A stretch of DNA of 64,000 bases from Mangrovitalea sediminis (GCF_002514725.1 NZ_NTLB01000001.1:62001-126000); one strand, 5' to 3'; positions 38,072 to 47,040 are shown, numbered from the stretch's first letter. Program-made: numbers and translations. Notes: generated by a model not told the origin, from the letters alone.

Positions 38072-38986
38072 TTACCCGAGGAGTGAACTCCCAAAGACCG
38101 CCTCGCACCGTTCCACCAGAAAATGCCTCAGCGCCTGCACGGCGGGGCTCAGTTGACGGCGGTCGGCACACACCAGGTTCAACGGCGTGGGCTCTGTTTG
38201 CCAGTCGCGACAGAGAGACACCAGACGGCCTGCCCGCAGGTCATCCGCCACATCCAACAAAGATTTGTAGGCGATGCCTTTCCCTGCCAGGACCCAGCGG
38301 TGTACGGCATCGCCATCATTCGCGGTCCGATTCCCCCGCACCTTTACCGACAATTCCTGCCCGTCCTTCCAGAAACGCCAGCGGGCATGGACATCCTCGC
38401 CCAGCATAAAGCACAGACAATTGTGGCCGCTCAGGGCCAGTGGGGAGTCCGGTTCGCCATAACGGGCCAGATAGTCCGGGGACGCACACAGGACACGCCG
38501 GTTCTTCGCGACGATAGGTAAGGCAATAAGGCTGGACTCCGGCGGCTCGCCATAACGCAGGGCGATATCCACAGGTTGCTGATAGATGTCGACCAGTCGA
38601 TCCGAGAGCTGAAGCCGGACATCCACCTTCGGATAGCGCTCCATAAAGTCGTCCAGCCAGGGCAAAAGGTAGTGGCGACCGACATCGGATGGCATCGACA
38701 ACTGCAAGACATCCCGAATTACCGTCTGCCCCGTGCGCACCGCCTGAAAGCCATCACCGACGAGTTGCAGGGCCTGCTCGCAGTGCTCCAGGAACACCTC
38801 CCCGGGATGGGTGAGGCGCAAACTGCGAGTGGAACGAATAAACAGCGGGGTGCCCAGCTCCGCCTCCAAGCGCTTGACCGCGGCGCTAGTGGCAGCAGGA
38901 GAGAGATCCATCACCCGGGCGGCTGCAGTCAGACTGCCCCGGCGGGCCGTTTCGACAAAGATTTTCAAATCCTGAAGTGAGCGCAT
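38072..38986 (-). CDS. LysR-family regulator (DmlR-like)
   Basis: 304 residues from ATG 38986 (TTG 38992 is a weaker alternative). The DNA-binding domain reads LQDLKIFVETARRGSLTAAA and MDLSPAATSAAVKRLEAELG, typical of the DmlR/YafC subgroup. The effector domain follows from about residue 90. It is divergent from the MDR reductase at 39162, across a 175-bp gap rich in ATTTTCA-type repeats, and probably controls it. Confidence 0.9.
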   Translation of the reverse strand: MRSLQDLKIFVETARRGSLTAAARVMDLSPAATSAAVKRLEAELGTPLFIRSTRSLRLTHPGEVFLEHCEQALQLVGDGFQAVRTGQTVIRDVLQLSMPSDVGRHYLLPWLDDFMERYPKVDVRLQLSDRLVDIYQQPVDIALRYGEPPESSLIALPIVAKNRRVLCASPDYLARYGEPDSPLALSGHNCLCFMLGEDVHARWRFWKDGQELSVKVRGNRTANDGDAVHRWVLAGKGIAYKSLLDVADDLRAGRLVSLCRDWQTEPTPLNLVCADRRQLSPAVQALRHFLVERCEAVFGSSLLG

Positions 38987-39161
38987 TTTCAAAATTTAAT
39001 TGATACAGAATCCATTTTCATCCCATTTTTCAAATTGAGCGAGCGTCTTAGACTGGGCCAAACCGGTCATCAGCGCCGGCAACGGGTCGCCCCGGCCAAC
39101 AGGACGGCGCGATACACAGGCGGCTACGTTGAGCCACCGTCAACACAGCAGGAGACACCTC

Positions 39162-40193
39162 ATGCCCCACACCATGAAAGCCGTCGGCTACCAGCAATCC
39201 CTGTCAATCGACGACACCCGGGCCCTGATGGATATCGAGTGCCCGATGCCTGAAGTTTCCGGCCATGACCTGCTGATAGAGGTCAAGGCAATCGCCGTAA
39301 ACCCGGTGGACACCAAGGTGCGTCGCGCCAGCGCGCCGTCGGATGGCGCCTGGAAAGTGCTTGGCTGGGATGCCGCCGGCATCGTCAAGGCCGTAGGTCC
39401 GAATGTGAGCCTGTTCCAACCGGGGGACGCTGTCTGGTATGCGGGAGACATTACCCGGGCCGGTAGCAACGCCGAATACCAGTTGGTTGACGAACGTATT
39501 GTTGGCCGGAAGCCCGACCGACTGAACTTCGCCGAGGCTGCCGCATTACCCCTGACCAGTATCACGGCCTGGGAAATGCTGTTCGAGCGACTGGGCGTGC
39601 GGCCGGGAAAACAGCACAGCGGCGATACCCTGTTGGTCATCGGGGCTGCCGGAGGAGTTGGTTCCATCCTGGTTCAACTGGCCCGCAGACTGACCGACCT
39701 GACCGTCATTGGGACAGCCTCCCGACAGCAAAGCCGGGACTGGCTGCTCAGGCTCGGCGCCCATCATGTCATCGATCACCGTCAACCCTTGAGCGTGGCG
39801 TTGAAGCAGGCCAGGCTGAGAGAAGTCAGTCATGTCGTCAGCCTGACCCACAGTGACGAACATTTGGATGAAGCGGTGAAAGCCTTACGCCCGCAGGGTA
39901 AGTACGGCCTGATCGACGACCCTGAATCCCTGAACGTGAAGGCACTGAAAAGCAAGAGCCTGTCGCTGCATTGGGAGTCCATGTTCACACGTTCCACCTA
40001 TCGGACCGATGACATGATTGCCCAGCACCGGCTGCTCAACGAGGTTGCTGACCTGGTCGACAGCGGGATCGTCACCACCACACTGGGCGAGCACTTCGGA
40101 GAGATCAACGCCGAGAACCTCCGTCGCGCTCACGCATTGCTGGAGTCCGGCAAAGCCGTCGGTAAGATCGTACTGGAAGGGTTTGGCGGATGA
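39162..40193 (+). CDS. MDR-family zinc-free reductase (quinone oxidoreductase type, TIGR02817)
   Basis: 343 residues of the medium-chain dehydrogenase/reductase superfamily: GroES-like N-terminal half with VKAIAVNPVDTKVR and GWDAAGIVKAVGPNV, and Rossmann half with LLVIGAAGGVGSILVQLARR. Catalytic and structural zinc-cysteine clusters are absent, matching the zinc-binding-named but zinc-free TIGR02817 group. It likely reduces quinones or enones with NADPH. Start ATG 39162 lies after CAGGAG; a second Met (39174) is possible. Divergent LysR is the likely regulator. Confidence 0.87.
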   Translation: MPHTMKAVGYQQSLSIDDTRALMDIECPMPEVSGHDLLIEVKAIAVNPVDTKVRRASAPSDGAWKVLGWDAAGIVKAVGPNVSLFQPGDAVWYAGDITRAGSNAEYQLVDERIVGRKPDRLNFAEAAALPLTSITAWEMLFERLGVRPGKQHSGDTLLVIGAAGGVGSILVQLARRLTDLTVIGTASRQQSRDWLLRLGAHHVIDHRQPLSVALKQARLREVSHVVSLTHSDEHLDEAVKALRPQGKYGLIDDPESLNVKALKSKSLSLHWESMFTRSTYRTDDMIAQHRLLNEVADLVDSGIVTTTLGEHFGEINAENLRRAHALLESGKAVGKIVLEGFGG

Positions 40194-40231
40194 AGCCCCG
40201 AGCAGGACACACAAACCGATAAAATCGATCC

Positions 40232-40279
40232 ACTGGTGCGGCCGACGCTAAGCGGACGCGAGCCGTCGGCCGCACCAGT
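40232..40279. terminator. Strong 16-bp inverted repeat between convergent genes
   Basis: ACTGGTGCGGCCGACG at 40232-40247 and CGTCGGCCGCACCAGT at 40264-40279 form a perfect 16-bp stem with a 16-base loop between the MDR reductase and the ABM gene. It likely acts as a bidirectional terminator; no T-run follows on either side. Confidence 0.6.
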
Positions 40280-40323
40280 CGCGAAATGCGCGCCAGTAGG
40301 GCCTAGGCCATCAAGTTGACAGG

Positions 40324-40641
40324 CTATATACCGTACTCACGCTCAACCTTCGCGATCCTGACCCGAAAACTGGAATACCATTGCTGCCGCCCCAGGCGTT
40401 GCGCCTCCTGATGCTCGGCGTGTCGCTTCCAATTTTTGATGGCGTCCAGACTGTCCCAGTAGGAAACCGTGATACCCAAGCCGTCCCGTGCCGACTCCAC
40501 ACCCAGAAACCCCGGTTGCGCCGACGCCAGCTTCATCATGCGCTCAGCCATTTCAGCGTAGCCATTGTCCGCGTCCGTCCGAAGACTACTGAAAATAACC
40601 GCGTAATAAGGCGGCTCAGGTGTTTGTGCGATATCTGACAT
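40324..40641 (-). CDS. Antibiotic biosynthesis monooxygenase (ABM) domain protein
   Basis: 105 residues of the dimeric alpha-beta barrel ABM family, with YYAVIFSSLRTDADNGYAEM, PGFLGVESARDGLGITVSYW and DAIKNWKRHAEHQEAQRLGR. Such proteins are small cofactor-free oxygenases or haem-degrading-like enzymes, often of unknown substrate. Start ATG 40641. It is probably monocistronic. Confidence 0.85.
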   Translation of the reverse strand: MSDIAQTPEPPYYAVIFSSLRTDADNGYAEMAERMMKLASAQPGFLGVESARDGLGITVSYWDSLDAIKNWKRHAEHQEAQRLGRQQWYSSFRVRIAKVEREYGI

Positions 40642-40787
40642 ACAGCCCCCAGTCCGGTATCCAGTTAACGGACAAAAATTCTAGCGATAACGATTTCCAC
40701 GAGAACACCACAGGCCGTCGAGAATACTACCATGGCAAAGGTATCTGCGAAGTAACGCCGCATATACCCTTACCTCAAATCAGGGTG

Positions 40788-40817
40788 TCTGTTAAACCAA
40801 TATCTGTTAAATCAATA
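40788..40817. repeat. Two-copy 15-bp tandem repeat in gene-free patch
   Basis: TCTGTTAAACCAATA (40788-40802) is followed directly by TCTGTTAAATCAATA (40803-40817), with a single mismatch. It lies in a 334-bp stretch (40642-40975) that holds no supported gene; this stretch contains the ABM promoter on the minus strand and is more AT-rich than its surroundings. Confidence 0.6.
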
Positions 40818-40975
40818 GTAGCCCGCAGGACTACAGGTTTTGGAAGGAACGAGAGGGTTGCGGAGGCGCTCAGATCGAGTCAGATTGGATCAGAAAAACG
40901 ACGTCGCCCCCATCGGCTGAAACAGCAGTCGATCCCCCCTTGATGAGACGCGCTGCTACCGGTGCAGGCTCCACC

Positions 40976-41158
40976 TTATTTCTTGCAGGTCGAGATCCCA
41001 AAAGGCAGGTACGCAGGGCACCAACCGGTGGCTCCCGTGAAAATGGGAATAACCCCTATGGCTCCCCACCATGATTGAAAATAAACTCCGGCAGCAACGA
41101 TCACGATGCCGACAACGACCCTTAGCGTTCTATCCGTTTTGCCAACGTTACATTTCAT
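40976..41158 (-). CDS. DUF2892 (YgaP-type) small membrane protein
   Basis: 60 residues: MKCNVGKTDRTLRVVVGIVI opens the diagnostic DUF2892 pattern (N-x-G-x-x-D-R-x-x-R), followed by two short hydrophobic segments and TGATGWCPAYLPFGISTCKK with conserved cysteines. In other proteins this domain follows a rhodanese; here it is alone. It probably sits in the inner membrane. Start ATG 41158 follows AAGGAAG; the frame extends upstream to 41350 without family similarity. Confidence 0.8.
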   Translation of the reverse strand: MKCNVGKTDRTLRVVVGIVIVAAGVYFQSWWGAIGVIPIFTGATGWCPAYLPFGISTCKK

Positions 41159-41401
41159 TCCAGCTTCCTTCTCATTGTCCAGATTGTTACCGAGAACGTT
41201 ATCAGGCGCACTCACATTGGGTTTCATACAACCGTCTATATGACACTCCGAAGACAAATACCTGAAAGCTAACGATGGATCATTCCCCGTTATACTAGCG
41301 GCATTACCCGCCCATAAAACTGATTTAGCACAAAGATTCCTGCATAACACCGAACATAGCGGTGACCGAAAACGAATGAAACGGCAGGGCTCGAACGGCC
41401 C

Positions 41402-42658
41402 TCAGGGCCGCTCCTCGAAGAAGTAACCGACCCGTTCCTTAACGCCGAGGTAGTCGTAGATACGGGCGGGGTAGTCTCCCGGCTTGAGGACGTCGGCCAC
41501 TTCCAGGTCCGGATACTGCTGGAGATCGATCATCAGGGCCTCGGTCTTGGGAATGTCCGGGTTGTAGAGCAGTACGGTGGGCCGCAGCAACGCTTGTGGA
41601 TCGACCGTCACAACCAACCCCACACTATCGTCGGACAGACGTACAACGGTGCCGGGCGGATACACCCCCAACGTATGCACGAAACGCTCGATCAGTTTGC
41701 TGTCGAGCCGCTCACGGTACTTGGCATAGAGAACGGCCAGCGCCGACTTGGGCGTCAACGCATGCGACGAGTCTGCCGGATTGCAGAGATTGTCGTATAG
41801 ATTGGCAATCGCCACGATCTGGGCATGTATCGACAAGGCTCCACAATCCTTACCGCGCGGGTACCCCGAGCCATCCAGCAGTTCATGATGTTTTTCGATG
41901 GCGTCAACGGCGATTTTCGGCAAATCCTGGATGCGCTGGGCCAGACGCGTTCCCAAAAGAGGATGGGAGTCGAGTATCCCCTGCTCAGCGTGGGTCAGCT
42001 TGCCTTTCTTATGCAGGATCTTCACCGGCACGGCAATCTTACCAACATCATGCAGAACAGCCCCCATCCCCAGGTGGCGCAATTCCTCATTACGCATCCC
42101 CATGGCGCTGCCCAGTGAGAGCGAGAGTACCGTGACGTTCAAGGCATGGTGATAGAGACTGAAATCCGCCGACGACAGATTGATCAGGTTCATCAGGACA
42201 TTACCGTCCTGTTCGAAGGCGGCTGCCATGTCATCGATGATCTCGGCAGCATCCCGCACGGCGTTGGCCGGCGCCTGCTGCAGGTTTTGCGTAAAACGCT
42301 TTACCCGCTTGGCCGATTCCTTGTACTGGTTATAAACCTTCTGGCGACGGAGCCGGTAATAGCTCGCTTTCTCGATGCGATTGCGTTTTTCGTCCCACAG
42401 CTGCTCCTGCTCATCTTCTGCCGCAGCGACCTCTTCCACCGGTGCATCTTCGGCGGGCTTGGGTACCTTGATATCGGAGCGACCGGGATAGACGGTGACC
42501 GTCTCGAGCCCCAGTCCCTGGATAATGTTGATGTCCCGCTGGGAACGGATTTTGAAACTGCGAAAAAGGAAGGGATGATCCTTCCAGGACAGTTCCAAAT
42601 CGACATAGAGACCCGGAACCAGTTCACTGGTTTTCAACTTCAACTTCTTATCTTTCAT
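41402..42658 (-). CDS. HD-GYP domain cyclic-di-GMP phosphodiesterase (DUF3391)
   Basis: 418 residues. N-terminal DUF3391 region with LKTSELVPGLYVDLELSWKD and a low-complexity acidic linker (about 70-90), then an HD-GYP domain (about 160-340). The latter carries MGAVLHDVGKIAVPVKIL (HD motif) and KHHELLDGSGYPRGKD (intact GYP motif). HD-GYP proteins with these residues hydrolyse cyclic di-GMP to pGpG/GMP and influence motility or biofilm. Start ATG 42658; a weak ribosome site. It is divergent from the tetR gene across 303 bp. Confidence 0.92.
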   Translation of the reverse strand: MKDKKLKLKTSELVPGLYVDLELSWKDHPFLFRSFKIRSQRDINIIQGLGLETVTVYPGRSDIKVPKPAEDAPVEEVAAAEDEQEQLWDEKRNRIEKASYYRLRRQKVYNQYKESAKRVKRFTQNLQQAPANAVRDAAEIIDDMAAAFEQDGNVLMNLINLSSADFSLYHHALNVTVLSLSLGSAMGMRNEELRHLGMGAVLHDVGKIAVPVKILHKKGKLTHAEQGILDSHPLLGTRLAQRIQDLPKIAVDAIEKHHELLDGSGYPRGKDCGALSIHAQIVAIANLYDNLCNPADSSHALTPKSALAVLYAKYRERLDSKLIERFVHTLGVYPPGTVVRLSDDSVGLVVTVDPQALLRPTVLLYNPDIPKTEALMIDLQQYPDLEVADVLKPGDYPARIYDYLGVKERVGYFFEERP

Positions 42659-42922
42659 TGCTGCAAACCACTGGGATGATAAAGCCGGACAGCAGAAGGC
42701 TGAGAATCATACACACGCCACCGGCCATATTAGGAGAGCTTCGGACGACCGAGGTAAACTTGAGGAAAGGAATAAAGCCTCCACCCCAAAAAGCACACTA
42801 TAGCCTGAGTGTAGAACGCTTTACCCCGTCTGATTAAGAAATCCCGTAAAAACACGAAACATTGGCCCCTGCCAACTGTTTAGGTATCAACGAGGCGCAC
42901 ATGGACAGGGCCGCGCGCCTTC

Positions 42923-42940
42923 ATATACGATGCCGGACAT
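42923..42940 (+). promoter_or_regulatory. Candidate TetR operator at tetR promoter
   Basis: ATATACGATGCCGGACAT (42923-42940) lies 21 bases before the TetR start and overlaps a plausible -10 (TATACG, 42924-42929) behind TGGACA (42902-42907). It matches at 16 of 18 positions a site upstream of the metallo-hydrolase gene (44625-44642) and has dyad character (ATnTACG...CGnAnAT). The rest of the 303-bp gap (42659-42961) shows no gene. Confidence 0.5.
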
Positions 42941-42961
42941 CAACACATCGCCGCCAGTCAC

Positions 42962-43618
42962 ATGATCATGCCCAGGAAAACCGCCACAGGACAACGCCCC
43001 CGCCCCCGCCAGGAAGCCAAGGCCGCCAGCCGGGAAGCCCTGATCAACGCGGCGCTCGAACTGATCCCGGGCAAAGGATTGGACGTCAGCCTGGACGAAC
43101 TCTGCGCCCACGCGGGCTATACCCGTGGCGCCTTCTACCAGCATTTTCGCAACCGCGATGCCTTGATATGTGCGGTGATGGAGCGCGTCAGCCAACAGGT
43201 CGTCGACGCTGTTATAGAAAGTACGGAAGGTGTGGAGAAGGGCGATATCGCCACCATGATACGCCGCCTGGCCGCCATCCTGCAGCAGGATGACCTGCCG
43301 TTCAGCAAAACCGGGCAGGTACCGATGCACCAGCTGCTGGAAGCCTGCGCACGATCGCCGGACGTTCGACAGGCCTACCAGTCATTGCTACTGAATGCCA
43401 TGTCACAGATCGCGACCAAGATCGGCGAGGGTCAACGCTGCGAATGGTTGCGTGACGACCTGGACCCGCAGGCGTTTTCAACACTGCTGGTGGCCCTGTT
43501 CGTCGGCATGCGAACGCTGAACGAGTTGGCGTTGGCCCAGGATCTCCCCTGCCTCCTCGACCCGATGCTCAACATGCTGCGGGCAGGGAATCCCAGTCCG
43601 CCGGAGTCTAACAACTAG
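42962..43618 (+). CDS. TetR-family transcriptional regulator
   Basis: 218 residues (ATG 42962; ATG 42968 equally possible). The N-terminal helix-turn-helix (about 23-70) reads SREALINAALELIPGKGLDV and ELCAHAGYTRGAFYQHFRNRD, typical of TetR/AcrR repressors. The C-terminal ligand domain (about 90-205) is helical. It converges with the metallo-hydrolase gene by a 13-bp gap, and both genes carry a near-identical upstream site, suggesting autoregulation plus control of the hydrolase. Confidence 0.9.
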   Translation: MIMPRKTATGQRPRPRQEAKAASREALINAALELIPGKGLDVSLDELCAHAGYTRGAFYQHFRNRDALICAVMERVSQQVVDAVIESTEGVEKGDIATMIRRLAAILQQDDLPFSKTGQVPMHQLLEACARSPDVRQAYQSLLLNAMSQIATKIGEGQRCEWLRDDLDPQAFSTLLVALFVGMRTLNELALAQDLPCLLDPMLNMLRAGNPSPPESNN

Positions 43619-43631
43619 CCCTTTCCAGGTT

Positions 43632-44483
43632 TCAACCCGGCGCCGACACCGGAGCGCCAGCCTGGAAACGGGCCAACTCCACCGGATCATGGGCGCATAT
43701 CAGTTTGACCTCGTCGCCATGATCCCTGACCAGCATGCGCAACCTAACCTGGTTATCCTTGCGCGCCCTGCCATCGATCTGCACCAGATTCTGGAACATG
43801 CGTAATCCGGCGGGGCACTGGGGGTCTTCGGGCACCATCTCACCGTGATAGAAATAGGCGTCGCCACAGTGCAGCAGCCAGCCTTCCCCGGTATCGACCG
43901 CCACACCGCAATGCCCCCGGGTATGCCCAACCAGCGGAACCAGAAGCACGCCGTCACCACTGCCCGGTACAGCGCGCACACTGTCAAAACCAAACCACTG
44001 CTCACCATCGTTTTCATGGACTACCCATTGCGGGCCGTGGGCAAAGTGAGGTGGCCGGTAGCGGCCTTTTTCGGCAAACGTCGATCGCGCGATGGCCGCC
44101 TGTTTCTCGGGCGCGAAGACATGAACCTTGGCGTCAGGAAAATCCGGTAACCCGCCGGCGTGATCCAGATCCAGGTGCGTTACCACGATGTGCCGGACAT
44201 CAGAGGGCTTGAACCCCAGCGCCTGCACCTGATGCAGCGCCGTTTCCTCCAGTCGCAGTTGCGGGCGGGTCACCAGATTGAACGCTCTCCCCAACTGTTC
44301 CGGGCGTTCGACATCTCCCGACCCCAAACCGGTATCCACCAGCACCAGTCCATCCTGCCCCTCGATCAACAGGCAATGACAGCACATTTCCGCCGCCTCC
44401 AGCCAGCCGCCCTCGCCGGCGATCAGCCGTTTGCCATGGGGGCACATGGTTCCACAGTTCAGGTGATGAATCTTCAGCGACAC
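43632..44483 (-). CDS. Metallo-beta-lactamase-fold hydrolase (AHL-lactonase-like)
   Basis: 283 residues. The metal-binding motif is THLDLDHAGG with His103, Asp105, Asp107 and His108; the second position of the usual HxHxDH is Asp. Further ligands are in VGHTRGHCGVA and HCGDAYF, with AHDPVEL near the C-terminus. The opening GTMCPHGKRL resembles proteins labelled N-acyl-homoserine-lactonase family. Lactone or ester hydrolysis is likely; quorum-signal degradation is unproven. Start GTG 44483 follows AGGAGG. Likely controlled by the adjacent TetR. Confidence 0.85.
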   Translation of the reverse strand: MSLKIHHLNCGTMCPHGKRLIAGEGGWLEAAEMCCHCLLIEGQDGLVLVDTGLGSGDVERPEQLGRAFNLVTRPQLRLEETALHQVQALGFKPSDVRHIVVTHLDLDHAGGLPDFPDAKVHVFAPEKQAAIARSTFAEKGRYRPPHFAHGPQWVVHENDGEQWFGFDSVRAVPGSGDGVLLVPLVGHTRGHCGVAVDTGEGWLLHCGDAYFYHGEMVPEDPQCPAGLRMFQNLVQIDGRARKDNQVRLRMLVRDHGDEVKLICAHDPVELARFQAGAPVSAPG

Positions 44484-44624
44484 GGCCGCATCCTCCTTTC
44501 CCGGGCCGACGTCGATAACGCCGGCATCAATCGACAGATAAGGTTCCCTGCCTTGGCATGACGGCCAACCGCATATCCGAAAGCGTCGGACAAGACCCAG
44601 GCTCAGAGCATTGGGCTCACTTTA

Positions 44625-44642
44625 ATATACGATTCCGTACAT
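44625..44642 (-). promoter_or_regulatory. Candidate TetR operator at metallo-hydrolase promoter
   Basis: ATATACGATTCCGTACAT (44625-44642) matches the site ahead of tetR at 16 of 18 positions. Read on the minus strand it falls between TTGTTC (-35-like) and TATTAA (-10-like) with 17-bp spacing, ideal for repression of the hydrolase gene starting at 44483. The remaining 44484-44827 gap contains no supported gene. Confidence 0.5.
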
Positions 44643-44827
44643 GAACAAGTTGTATCCACAGAATATTTACAACAACAATCATCGACCCCGTCACTCACTG
44701 GTCACACGGTCTGACGCGAACGCTCTTTGGAAAGCGTTAAGATGGGAAAATTGGCCGGGTACAGCGCCTGGTCTGCTGCCTGCAACAGAAGACTCAAGCT
44801 GTTCAGGATTTGGGGCGACCTGGCGAC

Positions 44828-45754
44828 TCAGCGGTTTCCCACACCGGCTCCCGATGTATGGGAAGCAGTGATCGGCGCTCGCCGCCCCACCAGGATGCAA
44901 CCGATGACCAGTGCCGCCGCAGCCACCATATGCCAGGTAACCCGCTCCCCCAACAGCAGGCCCGACGCCATCAAGGTGAGAAAAGGTTGTAGCAACTGCA
45001 TCTGACTGACCCGGGCAATGCCACCCAACGCCAGACCGCGATACCAGGCAAAGAAACCGAGGAACATGCTGAAGACACAGACATAGCCCAGCCCCAGCCA
45101 GGCCGTCCACGGAGCGCCCGTCAGCGGATGCGCCATTAGACGTTCACCCACCGGCCAGACCAGGACCGGCGCCGCCAGCAGCAACGCCCAGCAGATGACC
45201 TGCCAGCCGCCCATCTCGCGGGAAAGGCGGCCACCTTCCGCATATCCCATGGCGGCCGATGCTACCGCAGCGATCAACAGGAGATCGGCCCCTCGCCATT
45301 GGTCCGCGCCGGCATCGAGCATGTATCCAACCACCACCACGGCTCCGGCAATCGCCGCCAGCCAGAAACGCAATGAAGGACGGTCGCCGGCCCTAAGCGT
45401 CGCCGCCACCGCCGTGGCCAACGGCAAAATCCCCAGCACCACGGCACCGTGCGCCGCGGGTACCCGCGTCATTGCCCACGCCGAAAGCACCGGAAATCCG
45501 ACCACCACGCCCGCCGCGACCAGTACCAGACGACGCCACTGAGCCAACGATGGCCACGCCGGGCGACACCACGACAGGACCAGCGCAGCCAGCACCGCCG
45601 CAACCAGCGCGCGACCGAGCCCGACAACCACGGGATCAAAGGCGGCAACGGCGACCCGTGTCGCCGGTAACGTCAAACTGAAGCAGAAGACACCGGCAAA
45701 CCCGTAGAGCAGACCCATTCGCTCCTTGTGTCCATCCCGAGAATTCTCTTGCAT
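44828..45754 (-). CDS. DMT-family (EamA) transporter
   Basis: About 308 residues with ten membrane helices in two EamA repeats. N-terminal LLYGFAGVFCFSLTLPATRV and second-repeat GLGYVCVFSMFLGFFAWYRG are typical. Start chosen at ATG 45754 behind GGAGCC; ATG 45718 lies close to AAGGAG and is the alternative. Probably an exporter of small metabolites; substrate unknown. Confidence 0.85.
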   Translation of the reverse strand: MQENSRDGHKERMGLLYGFAGVFCFSLTLPATRVAVAAFDPVVVGLGRALVAAVLAALVLSWCRPAWPSLAQWRRLVLVAAGVVVGFPVLSAWAMTRVPAAHGAVVLGILPLATAVAATLRAGDRPSLRFWLAAIAGAVVVVGYMLDAGADQWRGADLLLIAAVASAAMGYAEGGRLSREMGGWQVICWALLLAAPVLVWPVGERLMAHPLTGAPWTAWLGLGYVCVFSMFLGFFAWYRGLALGGIARVSQMQLLQPFLTLMASGLLLGERVTWHMVAAAALVIGCILVGRRAPITASHTSGAGVGNR

Positions 45755-46009
45755 AAGATCGGCTCCGGCCATGACGCCCGCTATCCCATTTTGAATGACA
45801 CACCAGAAAGACCCTAACAAGTCCGCCATAGGCCAAACAGACACAGAAAAATGGATTTGAGACGATACAGAAGCGCTAGGCCCCGGACTTTCCATCGCAC
45901 GCCTTAGCTGCTAAATAGGGAGCAGCCGAAGATGGTGTCTCCACGGGGATACTGTTATTTCACCGCGCCCCGACCGGGAGGCGCCTCGACCACGCGGGGC
46001 AGCAATCAC

Positions 46010-46726
46010 ATGATGATGCGTTTTATCAAAGCCACCTGGATACTGTTCTGGGCCATCCTGCTGACCCTGATCCTGTTCCTGCCGATTTTCGTGACCGCCC
46101 TGCTGGGCAAGCGAGGCGATGCAGCCTTCGCAGGCACGCAGATATACGCCTGGGTGTTGTTGAAAGTGACCGGCATCCGGCTGCGCGTTACAGGGTTGGA
46201 GCACATCCAGCCGGGACAGCGATACGTGATCCTCAGCAACCACGCCTCATACCTGGACCCGCCCGCCCTGGTTCTGGCGCTGGGAATCCAATACCGATGG
46301 GTCATCAAGAAGGAGATAAGGAAGGTGCCGCTGTTCGGGCTTGCCCTCGAGACATCGCGCAACCTGTTTATCGACCGCAGCAAGGGCAGCGAAGCCCTGG
46401 CCAGCATCAAGAGAGGCGTCGCCCAGCTACCCGATGGCACCGGCGTCCTGCTATTTCCCGAAGGTACACGCTCCTGGGATGGCAAGCTCCTCCCCTTCAA
46501 GAAGGGTGGTTTCGTGATTGCCAAGGACGGGAATCTGCCGATACTGCCGATCACCATCCGCGGCTCACACGACAGACTGCCGAAAGGCCATGCGGCCTTC
46601 ACAGCGGGCACCATCGACGTGATCATTCACCCTCCGGTGACACTCAATCACAAGCCGCTGGATGAACTGATGGCCGAAGTGAGGAATACGATTGAGAGCG
46701 GGCTAACACCGACTTCCAGCGGCTAA
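46010..46726 (+). CDS. 1-acyl-sn-glycerol-3-phosphate acyltransferase (PlsC family)
   Basis: 238 residues with an N-terminal membrane helix (about 7-31) and the acyltransferase motifs NHASYLD (HX4D; His78, Asp83), LFIDRSKGSEA (motif II), LFPEGTRSWDGKLLPFKKGG (motif III) and LPILPITIRG (motif IV). It acylates lysophosphatidic acid in phospholipid synthesis, or a related lyso-lipid. Start at the first of three consecutive ATGs (46010). A strong bidirectional terminator follows. Confidence 0.9.
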   Translation: MMMRFIKATWILFWAILLTLILFLPIFVTALLGKRGDAAFAGTQIYAWVLLKVTGIRLRVTGLEHIQPGQRYVILSNHASYLDPPALVLALGIQYRWVIKKEIRKVPLFGLALETSRNLFIDRSKGSEALASIKRGVAQLPDGTGVLLFPEGTRSWDGKLLPFKKGGFVIAKDGNLPILPITIRGSHDRLPKGHAAFTAGTIDVIIHPPVTLNHKPLDELMAEVRNTIESGLTPTSSG

Positions 46727-46779
46727 CCCGAGCCCACAAGAGCGTTGTTGACACAATTAACACACTTCACAGACAAACA

Positions 46780-46805
46780 AAAAGCGCGCCCGGAGGCGCG
46801 CTTTT
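46780..46805. terminator. Bidirectional intrinsic terminator
   Basis: AAAAGCGCGCC at 46780-46790 and GGCGCGCTTTT at 46795-46805 form a GC-rich stem with a 4-base loop. It is flanked by A/T runs on both sides, so it works as an intrinsic terminator for PlsC and for the cold-shock gene on the opposite strand. Confidence 0.9.
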
Positions 46806-46836
46806 CTTTGTACCGTTACTCTCGTAACGCTACGAC

Positions 46837-47040
46837 TTACTGGGGAACGACGTTAGACGCCTGCGGACCTTTCGGGCCTTGTTCCACAGTAAAGGTGACA
46901 GCCTGACCTTCGGCCAGTGTCTTGAAGCCATTGCCCTGGATCGCGCTGAAGTGGACGAATACGTCCGCGCCGCCGTCTTCCTGGGAAATGAAACCGAAAC
47001 CTTTAGCTTCGTTGAACCACTTTACAGTACCTGATGCCAT
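46837..47040 (-). CDS. CspA-family cold-shock protein
   Basis: 67 residues, a full single cold-shock domain. RNP1-like motif [11 protein letters not shown] and RNP2-like VFVHFSAIQ are present, with the opening [16 protein letters not shown]. It binds single-stranded RNA/DNA as a chaperone. Start ATG 47040 follows AGAAGG. The 254-bp upstream gap shared with the divergent chemoreceptor is long enough for the extended leader often found on csp genes. Confidence 0.95.
   Translation of the reverse strand: MASGTVKWFNEAKGFGFISQEDGGADVFVHFSAIQGNGFKTLAEGQAVTFTVEQGPKGPQASNVVPQ

Noticed and set aside
40620-40943. 107-codon open frame on the plus strand
   Set aside because: No ribosome site, no recognisable domain and it overlaps the ABM promoter region.
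44652-44660. DnaA-box-like GTATCCACA
   Set aside because: A single imperfect box without an AT-rich cluster or neighbouring origin genes is not evidence of an origin.
44641-44871. 76-codon open frame starting at the candidate TetR site
   Set aside because: No ribosome site, start lies within the operator, and the end overlaps the DMT gene; could be a gene remnant but there is no support.
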